Below are positions 58,975 to 64,000 of a DNA stretch of 64,000 nt, piece after piece. Under the pieces are notes generated by a model. The model made no database searches. It worked only from the letters and a program-made list of their open reading frames with translations, and was not told the origin of the DNA. Source of the stretch: MGBC163016 sp910588905. Lineage in GTDB: Bacteria; Actinomycetota; Coriobacteriia; Coriobacteriales; Eggerthellaceae. Within the stretch, counting starts at the first letter, position 1. Each line of letters begins with the position of its first letter. The position numbers and the translations under genes were made by a program. The stretch is from the NCBI GenBank assembly GCA_948616985.1, contig CAPGDO010000006.1:1-64000 (forward strand), given 5' to 3'.

Positions 58975-61422
58975 ATGCAAGAATGGAAACGCCAGGAAGG
59001 CGACGAGACCATCTTCAGGACCTGTGCTTGGTCACCTCCGGGATGTCATCCCGTAGGCTGCGGCCTTCAGGTCCACGTGAAGGATGGCGAGGTGACGAAG
59101 ATCGAGGGTGACCCTGATCATCCGATCACCCGTGGTTCTCTGTGTCCGCGCTGCCTTGCTCTCAAGGAGTACATCTATCACCCTGACCGCATCATCCATC
59201 CGATGAAGCGCGCCAAGGAGGATCGTGGCCAAGACAAGTGGGAGCAATGCTCTTGGGATGAGGCCACTGATCTGGTGGCGAATGCCGCCAAGGAGATCAC
59301 CGCGAAGTACGGTGCTGAGACCATCGCCGTCTTCGGTGGCACCGGCCGTGAGGCCAACAACTGGTACCCCCAGTGGGCTAACCTGGTCTTCGGTACGCCG
59401 AACTCCGTCTATGCCCAGGCTGGCTGGTCCTGCTATGGCCCGCGTATGACCAATACCGCGTTCATGATGGGTGGCGGTTATCCCGAGATAGACTACGCTG
59501 CCAAGTTCCCGGATCGCTATGACGATCCGCGCTTCGTGGCCCCTGAGCTCATTCTCATCTGGGGCAAGGAGCCGCTGCGTTCCAACCCTGACGGCCTCTA
59601 TGGCCATGCGGTCATCGAGATGATGCGCCAGTTCGGCACGAAGATCATCGTGGTCGATCCCCGCATCACCTGGCTGGGTACCCGTGCTGAGGAGATCCTC
59701 CAAGTGCTCCCCGGTACCGACACGGCCCTCGCCATGGCCTTCATCTACGTGCTGGCCAAGGAAGACCTGGTAGATCACGACTTCATCGAGAAGTGGACCT
59801 ATGGCTACGATGAGCTGGTAGAGCGCGTCCAGGAGATGCCTCCCTCCCGCGCCGCTGAGATCTGCGGCGTTCCCGAGGAGCAGATCTGGCGGGCTGCCCG
59901 CATGTACGGCCAGGCGAAGCCCTCCAGCGTTGCTTGGGGCTTGGCTACCGACGAATCCACCAACGGTGCCCAGCTGGGCATGTGCCTGGTGGCCCTCATG
60001 TCCATCACCGGCTTTCTGGATGCCCCCGGCGGCACCACGCTGGGTATGGGCGATGACCAGGGTAACGTGGTACGTGACGGCGGTTCCATCTCCGCTGACG
60101 AGAAGGTTGATGACGCCACCGACTCCACGTTGGAGCTGGCTCTCAAGAACGGCATCATGACCCCAGAGACCTGGTACAACAAGCGCATCGGCGTGGATAA
60201 GTACCCCTGCGTGGGTCAGGTCCTTTGGACGGTGCAGCCCGACGAGTTCCTGAAGTGCTTGGAGACGGATCAGCCCTACCAGATGCATATGGCTGGCTTC
60301 GTTTCCTCCAACCCGGTGGGTACCGCCATTGGCGCAGAACCCCAACGGTGGTGGCGTGCTCTCAAGCGTCTCGACTTCAATTTCGCCGTTGACCTGTTCA
60401 TGAACCCCACCATCATGGCTTGCTGCGATGTGTTCCTGCCCGTAGCCTCCACTATCGAGCACGACGGCATGGTGGTCACCCACTATGGCCTGAACGCTTC
60501 CTTCTACGGTGCGCAGAACAAGTGCGTCCAGGTGGGCGAATGCAAGTCCGACGTTGAGATCATGCTGGAAGTGGGCAAGAAGACCTATCCGGACTTCTGG
60601 AACCGCTTCGAAGACGATGAGGCGTACAACAACTTCCACGTATTCCGCAGCTGGCTTCCCTGGGATCAGCTTCGCGATAGCGTGGTCACCATGTCCAACG
60701 AGCCCTACTACAAGTACAAAGAGGGCAAGCTGCGTCCGGACGGCCAGGTGGGCTTCCCCACTCAGACCGGTCGCGTGGAGCTCTACTCCTATGCCTACGC
60801 CAGCTTCGATGAGGATCCGCTGCCCTACTACGAGCCGGCAGCCTATGGTCCCACCACCATGCCCGAGATGATGAAGGAGCAGTATCCCTTCGTGCTCACC
60901 ACCGGCGCTCGTCGCCAGGAGTTCTTCCACTCTGAGCACAAGCAGGTTCCCTCCCTTCGCCAGATCACCCCGTGGCCGCAGGTGGATCTGAATCCCGAAG
61001 ATGCTGCCGCCTATGGCATCCAAGAGGGCGATTGGGTAGAGGTGTTCTCTCCCTATGGCTGCATCCGTCAGATGGCACGGGTGACCCCCATCATCAAGAA
61101 GGGCGTCGTCCACTGCATGCACGGCTTCTGGTATCCGGAAGAGGAAGGTGCTGAGCCCAACCTCTTCGGCAACTGGAAATCCAATGTCAATATGCTCATG
61201 CCCAACAGCGTGAACGCCAAGACCGGCTTCGGCAATACCTTCAAGTCCATGATCTGCGGCATTCGCAAGGCAGACAGCCTTGGTGGCCCGAATGAGCCTG
61301 ACCACATCGTGCTCGAGAAGAGCCGCCAGGAAGAGTTCACCGTCCAAGAGACGTGGCGTCCCGCCGACTCTCCCGTGGTCGATCCCGTTGACTACGAGAA
61401 AGAGATGGGGGTAACGAAATGA
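58975..61422 (+). CDS. Molybdopterin oxidoreductase, acetylene hydratase-like catalytic subunit
   Basis: An 815-residue DMSO-reductase-family protein. Candidate 4Fe-4S ligands are C17, C24, C29 and C57. C153 (GWSCYGPR) aligns with Cys141 of Pelobacter acetylene hydratase and is the likely Mo/W ligand. Similarity to that enzyme extends through EKWTYGYDELVERVQEMP and WGLATDES. The same broad clade includes the catechol dehydroxylases of gut Eggerthellaceae. No Tat or Sec signal, so it is cytoplasmic. ATG 58975 has GAGAGGAGAG; ATG 58957 is less good. It overlaps the Fe-S subunit start (ATGA). Substrate not predictable. Confidence 0.9.
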   Translation: MQEWKRQEGDETIFRTCAWSPPGCHPVGCGLQVHVKDGEVTKIEGDPDHPITRGSLCPRCLALKEYIYHPDRIIHPMKRAKEDRGQDKWEQCSWDEATDLVANAAKEITAKYGAETIAVFGGTGREANNWYPQWANLVFGTPNSVYAQAGWSCYGPRMTNTAFMMGGGYPEIDYAAKFPDRYDDPRFVAPELILIWGKEPLRSNPDGLYGHAVIEMMRQFGTKIIVVDPRITWLGTRAEEILQVLPGTDTALAMAFIYVLAKEDLVDHDFIEKWTYGYDELVERVQEMPPSRAAEICGVPEEQIWRAARMYGQAKPSSVAWGLATDESTNGAQLGMCLVALMSITGFLDAPGGTTLGMGDDQGNVVRDGGSISADEKVDDATDSTLELALKNGIMTPETWYNKRIGVDKYPCVGQVLWTVQPDEFLKCLETDQPYQMHMAGFVSSNPVGTAIGAEPQRWWRALKRLDFNFAVDLFMNPTIMACCDVFLPVASTIEHDGMVVTHYGLNASFYGAQNKCVQVGECKSDVEIMLEVGKKTYPDFWNRFEDDEAYNNFHVFRSWLPWDQLRDSVVTMSNEPYYKYKEGKLRPDGQVGFPTQTGRVELYSYAYASFDEDPLPYYEPAAYGPTTMPEMMKEQYPFVLTTGARRQEFFHSEHKQVPSLRQITPWPQVDLNPEDAAAYGIQEGDWVEVFSPYGCIRQMARVTPIIKKGVVHCMHGFWYPEEEGAEPNLFGNWKSNVNMLMPNSVNAKTGFGNTFKSMICGIRKADSLGGPNEPDHIVLEKSRQEEFTVQETWRPADSPVVDPVDYEKEMGVTK

Positions 61423-61763
61423 CGCAACATGCCCTGTACCTAGATCTTGAGTTCTGCTCTGGCTGCCACAGCTGCGAGCTGGCCTGCCGCAACGAGCATG
61501 ACTTCGATCCTCAGACCAATGGCATCAAGGTGCTGGAGGATAGGCCCCTCCATTACCCAGACGCCCCTGAGGGCAAGTGGCACTGGGACTTCATCGCCTA
61601 TCCCACCGAGATGTGCGATCTGTGCGCCGATCGCGTGGAGCGCGGCCTCGTGCCGTCTTGCGTCCAGACCTGCCAGGCGAAGGTCCTGTATTACGGCACC
61701 ATCGAAGAGTGTGCCAAGAAGCTGGCTGAGAAGGGCAAGAAGGCAGCCATCTTCATTCCCTAA
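61419..61763 (+). CDS. Small 4Fe-4S electron-transfer subunit
   Basis: A 114-residue DmsB-like protein with two cluster motifs: C13, C16, C19, C23 (CSGCHSCELAC), and C-x2-C-x10-C-x3-C (MCDLC ... PSCVQTC). That is half the cluster number of usual DmsB/NrfC subunits. Partner of the catalytic subunit, judged by overlap and family. Without a membrane anchor, the pair would take electrons from a soluble donor such as ferredoxin or a flavoprotein. Confidence 0.9.
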   Translation: MTQHALYLDLEFCSGCHSCELACRNEHDFDPQTNGIKVLEDRPLHYPDAPEGKWHWDFIAYPTEMCDLCADRVERGLVPSCVQTCQAKVLYYGTIEECAKKLAEKGKKAAIFIP

Positions 61764-61800
61764 GACAGAGAAAGGGCCCGAGCCTTCGGCGCTTCTCTCA

Positions 61801-61840
61801 GATGTTGGGGCTGGCTAACCCCCCTTCCGGCCCCAACATC
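61801..61840 (+). promoter_or_regulatory. 14-base hairpin within the molybdoenzyme operon
   Basis: GATGTTGGGGCTGG (61801-61814) and CCGGCCCCAACATC (61827-61840) pair along their full length with one G-U, around a 12-base loop. It has no T-run. It lies between the Fe-S subunit gene and the Cys-rich peptide gene, so it may set transcript ends or stability. Confidence 0.6.
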
Positions 61841-61860
61841 ACCCTGAAAGGAGGTCCTCC

Positions 61861-62076
61861 ATGGCAGGGAGCTGCGGTGCGTTCTGCTCGTTCTGCGGAC
61901 GATGCGGGCGCCAGATAGCCCAGGAGCTGCGTGCCAAGAAGCCTCACGGGGTAGCTCCTCCGGGCGTAACCGAAGCAGTGGTGAGCTTCGAAGGGCACGA
62001 GGAGGAAGCGTCAGAGCTGAGCCAAAACTGTTCAGACCGACTATCTCCTGGAGAAGGAGGGTTACATGAGCGCTAA
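61861..62076 (+). CDS. Cys-rich small protein, 71 residues
   Basis: The start is strongly supported by AAAGGAGG. The N terminus has CGAFCSFCGRCG (C5, C9, C12, C15), enough to bind a metal or an Fe-S cluster. The rest is charged and probably flexible, with one more Cys near residue 57. No family recognised. Its last 11 bases overlap the transporter gene. It could be an electron carrier, a metallochaperone or a maturation helper for the molybdoenzyme. Confidence 0.65.
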   Translation: MAGSCGAFCSFCGRCGRQIAQELRAKKPHGVAPPGVTEAVVSFEGHEEEASELSQNCSDRLSPGEGGLHER

Positions 62077-63592
62077 CGATACGACCATCGTCAAAGAGGA
62101 GCAGGCGGCAGAGGCTGCAGCGCAGATGGTCATGCAACCCAAGAAGCTTATCGCCATCATCGTAGCTGCATTGGTGTTCTTGTTCTTCCAATTCGTGTGC
62201 CCTGTTCCTGAGGGCCTCGAACGCACTGCCATGTCGGCGATAGGCATCTTGCTCTGCTGCATCGTACTATGGGTCACCGAAGCGATGCCCTTCATCGTCA
62301 CGGTGGTCCTGATCTTCTTCCTGATCCCCGTTACCGGGATCTTGCCCTATTCCACCGTGACGCTGGATGACGGCAAGGTGGTCCAGAGCGTTTTCAACCA
62401 ATCCAGCTTGCTGGTGCCCATCTACTGCCTGTTCGTCTTCACGGTATCCGGTGGCGTTATGTCCACGCCCATCCCTTACCGGGTGGCGAACGTGGCGCTC
62501 AAGTGGGCGAAGGGTAACTCGAAGAAGCTCATCATCGGGTTCTCCATGGCTACGGCCGTGCTCTCCATGTTCGTGTCCGACCTGGCCGCTTCCGCCATCT
62601 TCATCGGCATCGGCCTGTCTATCGTAGAGGCCAATGGCGGCGTCAAGGGCCAGTCCAATCTGGCGAAGGCGCTCACCATCTCCATTGCGGCAGCGGCAGC
62701 CATCGGCGGCATCGGCACGCCCATCGGCAATTCGCTGAATATCCTGTGCATGACCATGGTGGAGCAATACATGCAGGTGCGCGTCACGTTCTTGGCCTGG
62801 TGCATCGTCAACATCCCGCTGGCGCTGGTCACCGCATTCCTGTCTGGCTTGTACGTGACCAAGGTCTTCAAGGTAGAGGACATCAAGCCCGAGGCCTTGA
62901 CCGTGGTCGAGAAGAAGCTGGTGGACTTCGGCAAGATGACCGCCCGTGAGATCAAGCTCATCGTCTGGTTCGTCATCGCCTTCGGCCTGATGATCCTCTC
63001 CACGTGGTTCCCGCAGATCAACTCCATGCTGGTGGCGTTCATCTTCTGCGTGATCGCGTTCATCCCGGGCATCGATCTTCTGACCAAGAAGCAGTTCTAC
63101 GCCAACATCCCGTGGGAGATCATCATGATGATCATCGGCGTGCAAGCGCTCTCCACGGGCCTGGTGGGCACGGGAGCTGCCAACTGGTTCGTCAACACCA
63201 CCTTCGCTGGTGCTGAGGCCTGGCCCGCTATCCTCATCGTGCTGGTGATGTGCGTCGTCACTATGATCCTGCACATCGCCATTCCCGTTGGGCCGCCCAC
63301 CGTCTCTGTGGCTGTGCCGCTCATGGTGGCCGTGGTCACGGCTGTCAATGGCGGCGTGGGTGCTGAGGCAGCCCAGATCGTCATCAACCCAGCGGTCATC
63401 GCTTGCATCGGTGGCATCCTCGGTGGCGTGACCACCTGGCTGCCCATCGATTCCATCATGATGATCTGCTATGAGAAGGGTTGGATCACCATGAAGGAAT
63501 GGGTCTCCCGCGCTTGGGTCTCCACGGTCATCCTGCTGGTGTTGACCGTGCTCTGGACCCCGTTCATCTGCGGGATCGTCGTGCCTGCCTAA
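62066..63592 (+). CDS. DASS/SLC13-like anion transporter
   Basis: A 508-residue protein with about 12-13 hydrophobic segments and the general layout of divalent-anion:Na+ symporters (VLWVTEAMPF near residue 70, GTPIGNSLNIL near 225). The SNT signature expected after the first re-entrant loop reads SDL (MFVSDLAASAIF), and the equivalent second site reads PVGPPT. Those residues contact Na+ and substrate in VcINDY, so the ion or substrate may differ. GAGAAGGAGGG is the ribosome site. Probable supplier of substrate to the molybdoenzyme. Confidence 0.82.
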   Translation: MSANDTTIVKEEQAAEAAAQMVMQPKKLIAIIVAALVFLFFQFVCPVPEGLERTAMSAIGILLCCIVLWVTEAMPFIVTVVLIFFLIPVTGILPYSTVTLDDGKVVQSVFNQSSLLVPIYCLFVFTVSGGVMSTPIPYRVANVALKWAKGNSKKLIIGFSMATAVLSMFVSDLAASAIFIGIGLSIVEANGGVKGQSNLAKALTISIAAAAAIGGIGTPIGNSLNILCMTMVEQYMQVRVTFLAWCIVNIPLALVTAFLSGLYVTKVFKVEDIKPEALTVVEKKLVDFGKMTAREIKLIVWFVIAFGLMILSTWFPQINSMLVAFIFCVIAFIPGIDLLTKKQFYANIPWEIIMMIIGVQALSTGLVGTGAANWFVNTTFAGAEAWPAILIVLVMCVVTMILHIAIPVGPPTVSVAVPLMVAVVTAVNGGVGAEAAQIVINPAVIACIGGILGGVTTWLPIDSIMMICYEKGWITMKEWVSRAWVSTVILLVLTVLWTPFICGIVVPA

Positions 63593-63640
63593 GGCGGCTG
63601 GCAAGACAGTCTTCAAGCGCCATCTGTTCTGCTTTCTTGC

Positions 63641-63677
63641 GGCGGCTGCCGGATCCTCGATCGGTCCGACAGCCGCC
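63641..63677 (+). terminator. Hairpin after transporter gene
   Basis: GGCGGCTGCCGGA and TCCGACAGCCGCC form a 13-base stem with one mismatch and an 11-base loop; TTCCCC follows rather than a long T-run. It is a likely partial terminator between the transporter and the small membrane protein gene. Confidence 0.5.
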
Positions 63678-63711
63678 TTCCCCAAAGCCCCATCCTCAAA
63701 GGAGGTGTGCC

Positions 63712-63906
63712 ATGGAGCTCGTTGGTGCTGGAGCCATTGGGCTGATCTTCGTGGGCGCTGTGTTCCTCATCTTGGTTCCCGTTACCGCCCGCATGCGGAC
63801 CCACGGGAAGTCCAAGGAGGAGCAGCGTTCCGAGTATTTCGAACGATACGATAAGCGCATGGACGAGTTTCGCAGGCAGGAGAAGGCCAAGAAGAAGCGG
63901 CGCTGA
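63712..63906 (+). CDS. Small single-span membrane protein, 64 residues
   Basis: One membrane helix (VGAGAIGLIFVGAVFLILV) followed by a highly charged cytoplasmic tail (KEEQRSEYFERYDKRMDEF) that could form a coiled coil. AAAGGAGG is ideally placed before ATG 63712. No family recognised. It may be translated from the end of the molybdoenzyme transcript or from its own. Confidence 0.7.
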   Translation: MELVGAGAIGLIFVGAVFLILVPVTARMRTHGKSKEEQRSEYFERYDKRMDEFRRQEKAKKKRR

Positions 63907-63940
63907 GGTAGGATATCGTAAGCGGAGGACCTTCGAGCAG

Positions 63941-64000
63941 GTTCGTAGCGCAGCGCTTCAGTGCTGCCTGATGCAGGACCACTGTTGTACCAGGCGGCAA
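63941..64000. repeat. REP-like unit at window end (partial)
   Basis: TTCGTAGCGCAGCGCTTCAG and what follows resemble the units around the REP transposase (CGTAGTGCGGGCTTCAGCCC). The element is cut by the window end. Confidence 0.4.

Noticed and set aside
59032..61347. Long open frame antisense to the molybdoenzyme subunit (over 770 codons)
   Set aside because: It is the shadow of a high-G+C gene; the sense product has clear family motifs and the antisense product is His/Gly/Leu-rich with none.
61764..61860. Another small gene between the Fe-S subunit and the Cys-rich peptide
   Set aside because: The interval is filled by the hairpin and the ribosome site; no codon-like pattern.

Overview
The window reads as chromosome of an anaerobic Coriobacteriia member, most likely Eggerthellaceae. 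Pointers are an actinobacterial-type IHF, a bis-MGD molybdoenzyme operon with a fused MobB-MobA, a membrane-tethered LuxR-type protein, an EF-G-like paralogue, and fairly high G+C with very short intergenic gaps. This placement is an inference; there is no rRNA gene to confirm it.

Layout. 1-1380: a HEPN/MNT toxin-antitoxin pair between two nearly identical 108-bp direct repeats, inside repeat-rich DNA. 1381-6795: dnaX, ybaB/ebfC and recR, then mobBA and a ferredoxin-like protein. 6802-17263: a small membrane protein, mIHF, a small alarmone synthetase, an AGAT-like amidinotransferase, an MHS-family transporter, a large DUF6020-like membrane protein, an aminotransferase, an iron-sulfur flavoprotein and a U32 protein. 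17358-18600: a short unknown gene and mrp. 18601-19767: a gene-free repeat array, followed by tRNA-Ala(GGC). 20004-28364: an MTA/SAH-deaminase-like amidohydrolase, a LuxR-type protein, an EF-G-like GTPase, adenine deaminase, SpoVA-like membrane proteins and an unknown gene. 28365-33557: an A+T-richer island with a Fic protein, a coiled-coil/TM/LRR-like surface protein behind a poly-G promoter, an unknown protein, a J-domain protein and a 45-residue ORF, bordered on both sides by palindromic repeats. 33558-37226: a DMT transporter, a REP-associated transposase between two REP clusters, an FKBP and a glutamate-cysteine ligase. 37460-42006: argCJBD. 42124-53318: PBP1A, a lipoprotein, a large U32 protein, divergent polyphosphate genes (pap/ppk1) and a MATE transporter. 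53451-58770: metG, tatD, a flavoprotein, rsmA and a LysR regulator. 58975-63906: an acetylene-hydratase-like molybdoenzyme operon with an Fe-S subunit, a Cys-rich peptide and a DASS-like anion transporter.

How the parts fit. MobBA would supply the guanine-dinucleotide cofactor the molybdoenzyme needs. LysR, catalytic subunit, Fe-S subunit and transporter look like a self-contained catabolic or respiratory module for an anionic substrate. PPK1 and the tandem PPK2 protein form a polyphosphate/nucleotide phosphate store, and the alarmone synthetase adds a stress-signalling element.

The strongest candidate for something undescribed is 28614-33219. A TTGACA / TACCCT promoter pair is separated by a spacer containing ten consecutive G, a layout expected of slippage-driven phase variation. 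It would drive a membrane protein with an internal coiled coil and an external LRR-like domain, co-transcribed with an unknown protein and a bare J-domain protein. A second run of eleven G near the end of rsmA gives three alternative C-termini. Two different palindromic repeat families are present. One flanks an intact REP-associated transposase; the other (about 16 copies) keeps a GTAGGG-type flank while its palindrome core changes with compensatory substitutions.
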